Positions 23,252 to 35,334 are shown, numbered from the stretch's first letter. The stretch: 64,000 bases of DNA from Rotaria socialis (GCA_905331475.1 CAJNYU010002272.1:62001-126000), one strand, 5' to 3'. Program-made: numbers and translations. The notes: generated by a model not told the origin, from the sequence alone.

Positions 23252-23880
23252 CTAACGAGAGTGGGCCACCAAGTGTTCAATCGCTTTTGCGTTGAAACTA
23301 CTTATATTATGTAGTTCCCAAGGAGTTGTGAATACGCTAAAAATATTTTGGGCGGATAGCTTATTGTTACGAAAATAGGCCATTTTTATTGTATTTTTTA
23401 ATTATTGCTGTAGCTCCCTTCAGGAACATTCGAAAATTGATTTTCGAATTTTAACTTGAGATTTTTTTGTAGCAACACATCTCAACGAGAGTAGTGTTTC
23501 TGGAATGCTTTTGATCATTGAATTTATTTGTTTCATTAAATCTGCTACTTCATTTGAAAGATGTACAATAAAAATTTCACAATGCCCGTGTCTAACGATA
23601 GGAATAGTAGAAAGGTCTGAAACATTCACAAGAAATTGTTCTCCTTAGCGAGTCTTTCTATGCAAAGTTTCAAGTCAAAATTTGAACATCAATTTTTTAA
23701 TGTCCCTGAGGGGGACCCCAGGCACTCAAAATAGCTCATACCTTAGAAATGGCCTAGTTTAGTCACAATAAGCTATCCGCCCAAAATATTTTTAGCGTAT
23801 TCATACTTCTTTGGGAGTTACATAATGTAAGCAGTTTCAACGCAAAAGCGATCGATCACTTTGTGACCTTTCCTCGTAAG
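23252..23880. mobile_element. 629-bp element with about 130-bp terminal inverted repeats
   Basis: The left arm (about 23252-23387) and right arm (about 23743-23880) are inverted copies. Shared stretches include AATCGCTTTTGCGTTGAAACT / its near-complement TCGATCGCTTTTGCG, and the 20-base core AAATATTTTGGGCGGATAGC, then CTTATTGT and AGGCCATTT. Identity by eye is about 80-85%. The arms end CTAACGAG and, inverted, CTTACGAG. The roughly 350-bp centre holds a short minus-strand open frame (23420-23629) that I do not believe is a gene and a GC-rich knot GGGGACCCC. I could not define a target-site duplication with confidence. It looks like a foldback or long-TIR non-autonomous DNA transposon. Confidence 0.75.
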
Positions 23881-25804
23881 CATACAAATAGTGAAAATGA
23901 TATACCATCGATTTCATTTTGACTATTTTTACAGTTGAGTTTGAACAAATCCAGTAAGAATTGTAAAATAATTCAATTCAAAAATTCAGAAAACTAATCA
24001 CTAATTTGAATGCATTGACTTTTGGCGAGAGGAAGATTCGACTGAACGACATTTACTCAACCTGTGTATGACCTTCTTTGCAATAGAAATAGAAATAGTA
24101 CAAAAAATGAAAACTTCTCTTTTTCCTATTGTTTGAAACTTCTGATATTGACATTATGCCTATGAAAACATATAAAAATTTGACAATCGCTCTTGCTCAT
24201 GAAATTGATTAGAAACTGTGACTAAATCATAAAATAGTGTGCAATATCAAATGATAAATGTATCCTTATAAACGTGTAATTAAGTGGATTGTATGTAATC
24301 GCAATTTGGATATTGTCATAGCCAATTTAATATTGATAGATCATGCAATAGACTCCTTTTGAGAATCAAATCTCAAGGTATGTCGTTATAATTAAGTTGT
24401 TTGGGTTGATTCATCATGTAATAAATAAGTTTATTGCATGTATTTTTTGCATTGGCTATATTTGCTAACACATAATAATCGAAGTAGATTTGATGAGTTT
24501 TAAAGTGACAACAACGATAGTTTTTATTTTCATTGCCGAATATATTCTACCTTTCATGATTAAAATTTTCATAGATCGTATACAAGACATGTTTTGTTAG
24601 AATTTTTTTCGTATTTTTTCTCATCTAGTCAGTTGAACTATAAAAATAAGCAGAGAATCAATACAGTTTTTAATCGTCACTCTACTATTTGTCTTGAACG
24701 TAAAAGTCAAATAGCAGCTAGATTGTATCGAATTTTTTCATTTGTCTTTTTATTTTCGGATCATCAAAAATACTTACATACAACAAGAAAGAAATATTGT
24801 GATTGGAAAATTTGCTGTAATTAAAACAGTATGAAATAGAGTTTTAGTTTTTTATAACCTATTATTAAAACATGATAGTATAAATTATATCTATGGTATT
24901 ATTCTTCTAATATTTGTTACAAAAACCTAATCCAGTTAAAACAAGTGTATACTTGTAGAAGAAGAAGAAGGTTACTTTTTTTTGTCTCAAAAAATTTTGT
25001 ACTCATTCACCGATATATTCTTGCAGCTATTGTGTTTTCATATTTCGCTTCGTGAAAGAAAGAAATGTCATTTATACTATACATCAATACTAGTCTTATT
25101 TACATACGATATTCTGAACTAATTAACTACTAGTGGTATATCGTATTATCACTAGAATCAGTCATTAAAAACTGCAAATAGGTATAGGCGAGTAAATGTA
25201 TAAAAATAGGTTTAATTTATATCAGCAAAATCTATTATTGAGCATGAATGAAAATAAACATATTTTCAAGGCAAGCAATTTTTCATTCTATCTTACCTTT
25301 GACTTACACACTCATCAACATGATGAATGTTCACGTCTATATAGGTGAATGACTGATTGAATGATTATGCAGGTGATGTGCATCTCAGTTACTGATATGT
25401 AGAAACATTTGACCTTCAATCACAATCATTCGTAGTAAGCGTGTAATTTTTTGTCTTTAGTTGCGCACGATGCCTAAAACTGTGCATACCGATACAAAGC
25501 AGCGTCAACGGAAAGCATTGATAACAAGAGAAAAAAACGAAAAAAAAATTCCACACCCGACTAAACACCACGTACGAAAGAAAAGAGACACCGTCAACTC
25601 ATTCTCTATTTGAATATAAAGTGGTTTGTATTATCTTGATATTGCACAGTAGTTTTTGATCAAGATATCTTTCTTTTATGTGAGAAAAGAACAAATAAAC
25701 ATGTTGTCAATAACAAATCAGGCTCTCAATTAAACGTTATGTTAATCTTATGTTTATCTGTAGATAATATTTTTGTTAGCAAGAAGTGATAATATACTAA
25801 GAAA
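23881..25804. other. intergenic, nothing seen
   Basis: AT-rich region with a short (GAA)n run at about 24958-24970. No supported exon. Upstream of 25805 it presumably includes the promoter of the next gene. Confidence 0.4.
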
Positions 25805-27612
25805 ATGTCCTCTCAAGAATCGTCGTCCTTCTATCAAAATAGTTCTGGTGAAAGTGAACATGGAGAAGGTGAGTTTAACGTATATTGTTTAGAAAAATTG
25901 TTTAAAATGCATACATAATCCACTTTTTTTTTGACTATGTTAGGTCAATATGATGTTGCTTTTGGTGGAAGTTTACGAGGTGCAGCACAAGGTACCTATT
26001 CGGGTTATGAATCCACATCTACAACAGGTTATGGTGAAGCAGGAGTTGCTGAAACACTTCTTGCTGGCAGTGGAGGTGCACGTAGTGAATATCACTCGTC
26101 ATCAGTCTATGGTGGATTCGGAGCTGGTACTCCAGCAAGTAGTAGTGGCTTAGAAACTGGTTTAGAACAGCAAAATATTTCGAGACCATATCTAACCACT
26201 AATGGTGGTTATAGTTCTAACAATTTAAAGCAGCAATCAATATCATCAGCAACATATGCAACTGATACTCAAGGCTTCTTTAAGGATCCTAATCCAGAAA
26301 TTGTTCGGCGGCCAGCTCCCGGAGGTCCACAAACATATACTCAACGAATACTTGTTCGATTTTTACAGCCACCAGCGGTTCCTCCACCAGGCGTAAGTAT
26401 ATTATTAAGTCAAAAAAAAAAGATTCTATATTTATGAGCCAGTAAGAAAGAGTTATTTTTCAACGATTTCAGCCTCTCATTATCAAAGAAGTTCGTCCAC
26501 CACAACCACCTCCACCTCCACCACTTTATATACGTACGTAGACATGTTTATTAAAAATCAAATGTTATGCATACATCTAATTACACAGGACAACGACCAC
26601 CCCCACCACCGACATTACCACCAATTGTCATTCGTGAAGCCCCACCGAAATTGCCTCCAGCAGTAGGCACACAAGGTACAAGCAAATGATCAACGATTGT
26701 TAGATTTACAAAAGTGAATGTTTATTTTTTGTTTTGTTTCTCAGTAATAACAAAGATGCTACCAGCTTTACCGGTACCACCTCGTTCAGTCATTATTGAA
26801 CGTTTACCACCTTTGCCATCTAAACCACGTGATATTGTTGTCGAACGTTGGCTACCATATCGAGCACAAGAGAAACGTCGTGTGATTATTCAACGAGCTC
26901 CACCACCAGTCGTACAACAGCCGCGTAACATTATTATTTAGTATGTATAAGACATTCATAGGTTGAATGGCACTTCTAACTATTAGGGTTAATGTTTAGT
27001 TATGAAGCACCCAGTACTAAAATTGTTCGTCGATTTGAAAATTTGGGTGTTCAATCTGCTAATCCAGCTGAATATGTGGCACGTTATGGTACTCAACTAG
27101 AAGATTCTCAAGCACTTATTACACAGGCTCGACAAGCTGGTGTTGTTGAGGATATTGTAAGTCTGTGCCGACTTACTATCTTTATATTATCCATCGCAAA
27201 AGAAATATACTAGTCATTGAAAAAATTGTTTTTTTCCTATTTTTAGACACCCCCTGCTGGTTCAGCATCAAACTTCCAATCGTCGAGTTATGAAAGCTAC
27301 CAATCAGGTGGTGCTAATGCTAGTTCTGTTGGTTATGATGTTGTCTCGTCCTCAACTAGTGGTTACGGTGTCAGTGGCGGTCTCACAGCACTCGGTGATG
27401 CTGGTCTAAACTTGAATAGCGGTGCGGGTGGAGTCTTATCTAGTGGATTTGAATCATCTTCATCTTATAATGCAAGTAGTGGTACTGGTGGTTATGCTGG
27501 AGGTCTAGGTTCATCATTTAGTGGGCTTGGCCTTGTTGAAAATGCAAATAATGTTACGGATGGTAGCAGTAGTTATGAATACTATTCATCACAACAAACG
27601 ATTAATCAATAA
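25805..27612 (+). CDS. proline-rich, Gly/Ser-flanked filament-like protein (alveolin/articulin-like repeats)
   Basis: Multi-exon gene from MSSQESSSFYQNSSG to ...YYSSQQTINQ. N-terminal Gly/Ser/Tyr low-complexity sequence leads into EIVRRPAPGGPQTYTQRILV and a proline block (EVRPPQPPPPPPLYIRQR). Near-repeats with alternating hydrophobic, charged and Pro residues follow: VPPRSVIIERLPPLP, KPRDIVVERWLPY, KRRVIIQRAPPP. After a short segment (YEAPSTKIVRRFENLGVQ) comes a second Gly/Ser-rich C-terminal region. The R-x-I-V-x-E-R-x-P periodicity resembles the cytoskeletal repeats of alveolin, articulin and related filament proteins, so a structural cortical role is possible. I cannot name an orthologue. 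The Pro-rich core is cut by three introns, and Pro and repeat content crosses the junctions in frame. Confidence 0.8.
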
Positions 27613-28083
27613 AGTCAATTGACAATTTTCCATTTGTGACATTGATAAATGAACACTTATACTTTAAAGCAAACGAAGAAGAAAAAGCATACTTAATACT
27701 CTTCGCTGCTTATTCGATTACTGTAGAATTTATTGTCTCATTCTTGTTTTCATAAATATCTACGTACCAATTACAAATAATTGAGTAGTTTAAATAAATA
27801 GATTCATTTCTTAGATAATGAACATCCAATGTATTTATCTCATAACAAATTATACAGTAAATATCATAAGATTTGAAATATGATTGATTTTTAAATTTCT
27901 TACAAGGTGCCTTCCTTCCCTTCCCTCTATCAATATTTAACTGTTGCCATTGTATTTGTCCGTTCGTTAAATGTATTGAACCAATTGCGTAGTAGCGAAC
28001 GAACAAATGACAAATCTTTTGTTATATGCGTAATCATTATAGTCATCATATTCTAAGTAATTCTTCAATTAAATCTGATAAAA
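27613..28083. other. intergenic, no gene seen
   Basis: AT-rich spacer between two same-strand genes. A minus-strand open frame here has no supporting features. Confidence 0.4.
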
Positions 28084-28752
28084 ATGGCAGAATATCATCA
28101 TCGAGATATGCGATCAACTGTAGTCAATAAATCGCATCGTTGTATCAAGGCCAAATGTAATCGTTCATTGCCATGGAATCATTCCACATCGTATAGTAAT
28201 GGTTTGTGTGAACGACATTTCTTTTCCATAGATCTTCCATCAAGTGATGATGATGATACTAATAGTAATAATAATTTAATTGACGAGTTAAAAATACTGT
28301 CGAACAAAAAATGCATCTATTCAACGAATAATCAATATCAACCGTTACGCGGTGATATTCGAAACACGCGTGAAATTTTTGATGGACATCAATGGTAATT
28401 AAGTTGTTTTTAAAATTTATTTATTCTTTGATATTAAATAAAGGTGCCTTATCGAACAAAAAATTGATTATATATCATCGACAAGTAATAAATTAAATCA
28501 TTATAAACAAATAATAATTAAATAATAATAAAATAAAAAAATATTTTCTTTTGAAGGTAATAGTCACTTTGATTTGTTGACGACAAAAATTAATAATGAA
28601 GAGAATTCATTTCAAATTCTTCGTTTATTATCAAATTATCAAATTATTCAAGATGAATTAAAAGTAAATATACGAATTGAACAAAATATTTCTCGTTCTA
28701 ATCATTCGTTGTTGTTTTGCATTATTTTTAGAAACGACAAGAAAATAGTTAA
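28084..28752 (+). CDS. small protein with Cys/His cluster, unrecognised
   Basis: Three exons encode about 140 residues from MAEYHHRDMRSTVV to ...DELKKRQENS. The splice HQ|CHFDLLTT uses the second of two overlapping AG sites; the first would create a stop. An N-terminal Cys/His group (CIKAKCNRSLPW, then CERHFF) could bind one zinc ion. An acidic Asp/Asn stretch and a C-terminal helical region (ENSFQILRLLSNYQIIQDEL) follow. I know no family with this layout. The stop lies 121 bp before the TONSL start on the same strand, so it may head a candidate operon. Confidence 0.55.
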
Positions 28753-28839
28753 ACTAAATTAATGTTTGTTCAGATTTTATTTTTTTTTGTAAATACAAGA
28801 GATTTTTTTATAGAAATCAAGTGAATTATATCAGATGAT

Positions 28840-28857
28840 TTATATTTTCTGTTGTAG
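28840..28857 (+). promoter_or_regulatory. candidate trans-splice acceptor before TONSL
   Basis: T-rich tract ending TTGTAG, directly followed by ATGCCTATTAAAATAAATGG. The ATG at 28858 opens a seven-codon upstream ORF (MPIKING) whose TGA overlaps the TONSL start at 28874 in another frame. Confidence 0.4.
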
Positions 28858-28873
28858 ATGCCTATTAAAATAA

Positions 28874-31800
28874 ATGGATGAAAAACGAGTGCAGAGTAAT
28901 TAGTTTTTTTTTTGGTAATTAAACTTGTTAAATAAAATCTATTCTTTTGAATTTAAAGAACTTATAAAAGAAGCCGAACGAATTCAACATTCTGTTTCAC
29001 GAAATCCAAAAGAAAAAATTGATATCTATCATGAAACAGCTGAAGCATGCCGTTCTATAGGTAATTTTTTATAACAATAATAATGAGAATTATATTATTA
29101 CTAATATTTTCACTCCTATAGGAAAATATGATCATGCAATAAAATATTTTACACTTGAATTACGTGAAGCACAATCAGCTGATATACGAGACGATATTCT
29201 TTATTGTCATCGATTTTTAGGTGAATGTTATTTCGCTAAAAATGAATTTGCTACAAGTGAAAAACATCATCTAAATTTTCTATCATCAGCACAAGAATAT
29301 ATTGATGATGAACGCACAGAACAAGCTTATACATGTTTAGCACATACTTATTGGGTATGGTTAAGTTATTTACAAGATGATATGTTGCATGATACTGAAT
29401 GTGATCAATTTCCACGTGAAATATGTAAGAAGAGTTTAGACGCAGCAAAAAATAGTTTATTAATGATTGAAAAACTTGATTATCAACTTAAAATTGATAT
29501 GAAAGCAAAACAAAATATTAAAACGAAAGATATGGAAAAAAGACAACAAGATTTAGCTTTAAAACGTGTTCGGGCTTATATTAATATTGGTAAATGAAAT
29601 AGTTTTAAAAGTTATTTTCATCGAAAAGAAAAATTTTTAATGATATTTTTAGCCAATGCTATGAGTGATAAATATACTACGGGTGACAAATCGGGTGCTA
29701 ATCTTAAAGCTCTAAGTCAATATATCAAAAGTGCCATAGAATTAGCCAAGTAAGTGTAATTATTTTCCATCATAAGATGTTAGAAAGTAGAAATTAAAAA
29801 AAACGGGAATTTCACTTAGCGATAGGTTTGCCCATAAAGAAAAAAATTCATAAAACATGAACTATCTGATGTTTGTAGAAAAAATTTATATTATTCGACC
29901 AGATGAGTTCTAGACGTGTCATAAGCATCATTTGTATGAATCTTCTCTGTCTTGAAAACAATAAATTGGCTACATTATTATTATTATTATTATGATTGGG
30001 TAGAAATCAAATTATAAGAAGTGGTAACTTAATCGATTTATTGAGTTTTAAACTCTTAGAAGCGTTTATATGAATATTTCGAATTTTCCTATTAAAATTA
30101 ATGCTTTTATCTGTAATATTAATTCATTTTCAGAAAACATCAATTACATGAAGAATTAGCACGTCTTCATTCATCCGTATCAACTTTCTACTTAAGTGTT
30201 CCTAATTTTCTACAATACAAGAAAGAAATTATTGCTACTATGGAACAAGCTTTACATTATGCACAATTAGCAAAAAATACATCTGAATATTTATCATGTT
30301 TACATGATATTGCTCAAGTAAAATGTTATCGTAGAATATTTTTCTTTTCAGAAAATAAAATAACACTTTTCTTTAACTAATTCTCTCTAGACCCTTCTAC
30401 TATTCGATGATTATCAAGGTTCTAAAAGTTATCTTTTGAAAATTTATCGCTATCGAAAAAATGATCCCATCAAAGAAAAAGCTCGTCGTGATTTAGCTGA
30501 TGGTAAAAATTATCTAATTTAAGATATGAGTAGTAATATTACAAGTAACATACGTTTTTTTAGTTCAAAGAATATTAACTGGTCTTCAAGATCGATATGA
30601 GCAAGAAACAGATTTAGCAAAAAAAATGCATTTAGCAGAAAAATGTGCTGATACCTTTTCTCGTCTTAAACGAAATGAACAAAGTAAAAATTATTATTTA
30701 AAACAGGTAATATATCTAAAATAGTTTCTCTTCCTAAAACAAAACTGAACATCTAACAAAAAATATCAATCTCGTTTAGTTAAAACATGCACAAGAATTA
30801 AATTTAGATGAAAGTGAAATGGCAACTATTTATTCATCACTTGGCAGTATATGTCAAGACTTGAAAGAATGGCAAGAAAGTATTAATTATTTTCGACGTG
30901 AAATGAGTTGTCGAATTGGTTTGGGCTCACGTGCTGATGTTGAAGTATCCTATTTCAATTTTTTGTTTTTATTTTCAAATTAAAATTTTGTTTACTTTAG
31001 CAAGGATATTCTCTTTGTGAAATAATTAAATGTGAATATCGTCTGAAAGTTGATCTTGATGTACGAATAAAAACATTCGAACGTGTTTTAAATATTGCTC
31101 GATCAGCAAACGATCGAAGTTTAATGGTAAAATTTCAGTTGTTTCATACTTTACTTTATCATCGATCATATATATATATATATATATGTATATGATTTTA
31201 TTTTGATATAGAGAATGGCAATTTCACTTGTATTTGGTATGAAACTACGTGATTCATCTATACATTTAAATGATGATTTAGAAGAGTTTATGGCTAATGT
31301 CCAGCCACCAATAACAAAAGAGAATTACAGTGAAATTTTACGTCGAGCAGAACGTACGAATAGTGAAATAACGGATTCTTTACAATCCAATGATGATGAA
31401 GACGACGAAGAAACTAATGCTAATGGCAGTGATGATGATGATGATGATGATGATGCTATTTTAGCAACACTATCCGATGAAACAGACAATGAAGATGAAA
31501 ATGATGAAAATGATAATGAATTAGATATGACGATACGCAGTAAAACTCGGCAGGTAAATAATTATTTATTGTTACGGACAACACAAATAAGTGTTTCTTC
31601 TTTACTACAGAGAAAAAAAATTTGGAGAAATTGTTATGGTGAAAGTCGTTTACATTTAGCCTGCAAAGAAAAAAACGGATTAAGAAAAGTGAAACAATTT
31701 ATTGCTGAAGGGGTAAAACTAAATTATTATCATATATCGATCGATCTTATTTCTATGCATGCATCAACTAGGATGATATTAATCTACAAGATAATCATGG

Positions 31801-34090
31801 TTGGACACCATTACATGAAGCAGCCAATCATGGACATGCTGATATAGTTCGATATCTTCTTGATTGTAAAGCAAATATCAATGTAAAAGCAAATAATGGA
31901 ATAACTGCTCTTATTGATGCTTGTAATACTGGATGTTTTGATATTATTGAAATATTGCTTTCGTATGGTGCAAAAGCGAATATTCGTACGAATAATGTCT
32001 GTTGATACTGTACTACGTATTGTGTTTTATTATAATACAGAAATGTTGACTATTTCAGGGTTATACAGCCGTTGATTATTTAACATTATATGATGAAAAT
32101 ATGTCACCAGATGATCGTCGAAAATTTAATCGTTTAAAAGAATTACTCTTAGCTGCTATGAGAAGTAATCAGCTATTGCTTTCGATCGATAGATAATCGT
32201 TTGATTTCTTATATTTAGAGGATGAGCCAACTTATTGTACGCAGAAAGTTATTCGTAGTGATTTTGGAAATGAAACAGACGAAGAAGAAACGTATGAATA
32301 ATTAAGACATAAAATAATTGTTCTATAACACACTAAATAAATAAAACCTTTTTTGTTTTCTTTAAACAGAACACTTACAACAGAACAGAATTCAAATAGC
32401 AATGATAGTGTGGATGGTATTGTAGAAAATGATATTGATAAACGTCCCAAATATAAAAATATAATGAATAATATTCGACGGGGAATTCGAACAGACGATG
32501 ACGAAACAGCTAACAAACAAGTACGTTTTTTTTAAATCGATGTATTAGCAGGTTTTCTATAGTAAAAAAATGATTTAGTCACCTGTAAAAAGAAAAAAAA
32601 CTAAATTAACACCATTTATATCTGATGCTGAATATGAACGAATTAATACAAGTGAAAAAAATTGGGTTGTCAACGATGCAGATCCAATTGAGGCTGACGA
32701 TTCATCTGTTTCTACAAAAACGCGAAAACAACGTCTTCAGCGATCCCGTTCGCCATCAGTGTCATCATCACATACACCAGCACGTAAACGAAAGCGAACA
32801 ATGACTGACACAAAATCTCCTGCAAAAGTATCTGACTTGACATTTTCATCTCTTCCACAATCATCAAACGATATGGATCTTGCTACCTTTGATGATTTGG
32901 ATATATTTTCACCATTGAAAAAAGAATCACCTCTACCATCTCATCCTACTCCATCTCTGTCACCAGTTCTACAAATAATGACCCCCAAATCAATCGGCCG
33001 ATCGCGCCATCCATCATCAACATCATCCACAAATACAATAGCAACAACTATAAGTGTACCACCTTCAATTTCGCATGATCCAAGCACGAGAATTATTCGA
33101 TGTTTAGCAAATACAACTCAACGAACAAGCGAAGATAAAAAACTTCGAATACCAATGTAATATCAATCAAAATCTTTGTTTTTCTTCTAAATATCTAACA
33201 GATTTCTTGTTTTTTTAAATTTTATAGGTCACCATCAGCTACTCTAACTAGTCTTCGCTATCAAGTTCTCAAACGATTACATGATAATTTTCATATTTAT
33301 GCATGTTCTGTGATACTCTATGATCGACAAGATTGGGAATTAGGCATGGCCGAAAGTGATACCGTCCAATTAGCTATACCAGTCGATGAAACTGATGTAC
33401 GTTGAAATCAATGATTATATTATTTTAGAAATAAATTTTTCAATATTCTATATTTAGATAAAAGCAACTTACATTGAAAAAGACCCAGTTCTTCTATATG
33501 AACAACTTTGTAAAATAAATAAAATTGGTGAGAAAGTCATTTTGTTTTTGTAGAGTATTTTAACTTAAACAATTGAATTTTTGTTACAGCTGCCTATTCA
33601 AATATTCGATCGGCATTAAAAATGTTTTTTGATAAATTTGAATTATCACTTCAACGTTTAAGTTTGAGACTAGAACAAACTATATGTATATTGCAAGTAT
33701 TCGAAAATTTTATGTTTATTTATTCAATTAACTTATCAGGTAGTGATTATTGGCTTATATTTTGAAGAACTTTTAGAATTTTTATTCTTATTTTTCATTG
33801 AAGAGAATAGTCTAACTGATGGAATATTTGATCAATTAGGGAAACTGTGCTTAGATCATCTGAAATCATTGAATCTTTCAAAAAATAGATTTACATCTAA
33901 TGGAATACGAAAATTATTTGAACAAAAATTGATGGTAAAAAAATGAACCAAGTCATTTATTTCTATTTCTATTTTATAATCTATTTAGAATAATTTACTT
34001 GTACTTGATTTGACTGGTAATTCAGACATTGATTGTGTTACATTAACGTTTATCCGAACTCGGTATCCAAATCTTACGGTGCATCATTAA
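28874..34090 (+). CDS. TONSL: Tonsoku-like protein, replication-fork repair and H4 reader
   Basis: Long gene with about twenty short introns, from MDEKRVQKLIKEAER to ...NLTVHH. Order of parts: N-terminal TPR repeats (about 28960-31140, e.g. GKYDHAIKYFTLELREAQ), an acidic Asp/Glu stretch (about 31390-31530), ankyrin repeats (SRLHLACKEKNG; GWTPLHEAANHGHADIVRYL; GITALIDACNTGCFDIIEIL), a long Ser/Lys-rich linker with RKRKR and KRKK basic clusters, a ubiquitin-like segment, and at least two C-terminal leucine-rich repeats (LKSLNLSKNRFTSNGIRKLF). This is the TONSL architecture. With MMS22L, TONSL supports homologous recombination at broken forks, and its ankyrin domain reads histone H4 unmethylated at Lys20. 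The WTPLHEA-NHGH face is conserved. The LRR part is shorter than in vertebrates; the splicing near 33690-33810 is uncertain. Confidence 0.9.
31168..31188. repeat. (TA)n microsatellite in a TONSL intron
   Basis: Run of alternating A and T just upstream of an intron acceptor in the TONSL gene. Confidence 0.8.
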
Positions 34091-34160
34091 ACGGATTTAC
34101 TACTATTTCTTTTTTTGTTTATTATGAAAGAGGACGAATTTTGTACACGCATATATCATA

Positions 34161-34178
34161 TTGACTTTCTTTTTCTAG
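34161..34178 (+). promoter_or_regulatory. candidate trans-splice acceptor before SDR gene
   Basis: Pyrimidine tract ending TTTTCTAG sits two bases before the ATG at 34181 and 90 bp after the TONSL stop. It argues for the 34181 start over the in-frame ATG at 34124. Confidence 0.5.
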
Positions 34179-34180
34179 AT

Positions 34181-35308
34181 ATGACTTCTTTTTTGTGGCC
34201 TTCCTCACCATCGGCAACAGTCGCTGTTCTAGTCTTATTCTACTGTCTTCCTGTTAATTATGTTGGTTTATGTTGTAAACTTTACACTATTGCTTATCTT
34301 ATTTTTATGGCCATCGGTTATCTATTTTCATCAAAACGATCTTTACGTCGTTTAACTCTATTGGCTAATAAATCATCTTATGCACTAGTCACGGGTGCAT
34401 CAAGTGGCATAGGTGCTCAAATATGCCGTCATCTAATTCAACATGATTTTAATCTTATTATGGTTGCTAGATCAGAAACAAAACTTCATACATTGGCTGA
34501 TGAACTTCGACAAATCAATGATAAAATCAATATTCACACAATTATTCAAGATCTTACTGAATACAATGCAGTTGAAAATTTGATCAATCGAATTGATACT
34601 TTAAAAAATGTTAATATTGATATAATTATTAATAACGCAGGTCGAGGTTGTACAAAACCATTTTTTCAAACATCAACAAGTGGCATGGCATACGAACAAA
34701 TGATTGCTCTTCATATACGTGTTCCTACTCTTCTGATTCGTCACTATGTGCCTAAAATGCTTGATCGACCATCACGCATCGTTAATATTTCGAGTGAAAT
34801 ATCGTATATGTCATCACCACGTGCTGCTATGTATGCATCAACAAAAGCTTTTCTAACGCAATTAACTACATCTCTTGATTACGAAATAGAACAATTCAAT
34901 GATAGCAATAGTAAGAATAATGTTTCTCTTTTATTGGCTACGCCTGGACCAACGTTAAATACAGAATTCGATCATCACGATGATTCCGTTGTATTTCGTC
35001 TTCCATTTGTAACTCTAACAGCCGAGCAAGTTGCTAGCCAAATTGTGGATGCTTGTTTACGGGGTGATCGTTTTTGTACACCCGGTTGGGCTAATCAATT
35101 GACCATTTGGTTAATGACAAAAGTACCGCTTAATTTTACACATCTTGTTTGTTGGCTTCTTTGGGCATCATGGTCTGAAGTTAAACAATGGCTTTATGAA
35201 CGACGTCATTTGGTTATTGTTTGTTTTAATTTAATCTTTTTTCTTTTCGTTCTTACTTGCTTTCTTTTGGTTAAAATAGGTCGACAATTATATTATCGCT
35301 TCTTTTGA
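34181..35308 (+). CDS. membrane short-chain dehydrogenase/reductase (17-beta-HSD12/DHRS type)
   Basis: Intronless frame of 375 residues from MTSFLWPSSPSATV. Two N-terminal hydrophobic segments (about residues 13-48) anchor the protein. The Rossmann fold has the NAD(P) motif TGASSGIG at 71-78, NNAG at 151-154, and the catalytic set Ser about 205, Tyr 218, Lys 222 (YASTK), so the enzyme looks active. A C-terminal hydrophobic segment (LVIVCFNLIFFLFVLTCFLL) ends in a basic tail. The layout suits ER lipid or steroid reductases of the HSD17B12/DHRS kind; the substrate cannot be told. The choice of 34181 rests on the acceptor-like TTTTCTAG two bases upstream; an in-frame ATG at 34124 would add 19 residues. 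It follows TONSL by 90 bp and precedes PPP2R3C by 26 bp. Lack of introns next to intron-rich neighbours is notable. Confidence 0.88.
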   Translation: MTSFLWPSSPSATVAVLVLFYCLPVNYVGLCCKLYTIAYLIFMAIGYLFSSKRSLRRLTLLANKSSYALVTGASSGIGAQICRHLIQHDFNLIMVARSETKLHTLADELRQINDKINIHTIIQDLTEYNAVENLINRIDTLKNVNIDIIINNAGRGCTKPFFQTSTSGMAYEQMIALHIRVPTLLIRHYVPKMLDRPSRIVNISSEISYMSSPRAAMYASTKAFLTQLTTSLDYEIEQFNDSNSKNNVSLLLATPGPTLNTEFDHHDDSVVFRLPFVTLTAEQVASQIVDACLRGDRFCTPGWANQLTIWLMTKVPLNFTHLVCWLLWASWSEVKQWLYERRHLVIVCFNLIFFLFVLTCFLLVKIGRQLYYRFF

Positions 35309-35317
35309 ACGCAAATA

Positions 35318-35334
35318 AAAAATTTCTTTTCTAG
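35318..35334 (+). promoter_or_regulatory. candidate trans-splice acceptor before PPP2R3C
   Basis: AATTTCTTTTCTAG abuts the ATG at 35335. The whole intergenic gap is 26 bp, too short for a normal promoter plus terminator, so polycistronic transcription with trans-splicing is the best explanation. Confidence 0.6.

Noticed and set aside
23420-23629. 69-residue minus-strand frame in the centre of the inverted-repeat element
   Set aside because: Too short and without any transposase motif or splice context; probably chance.
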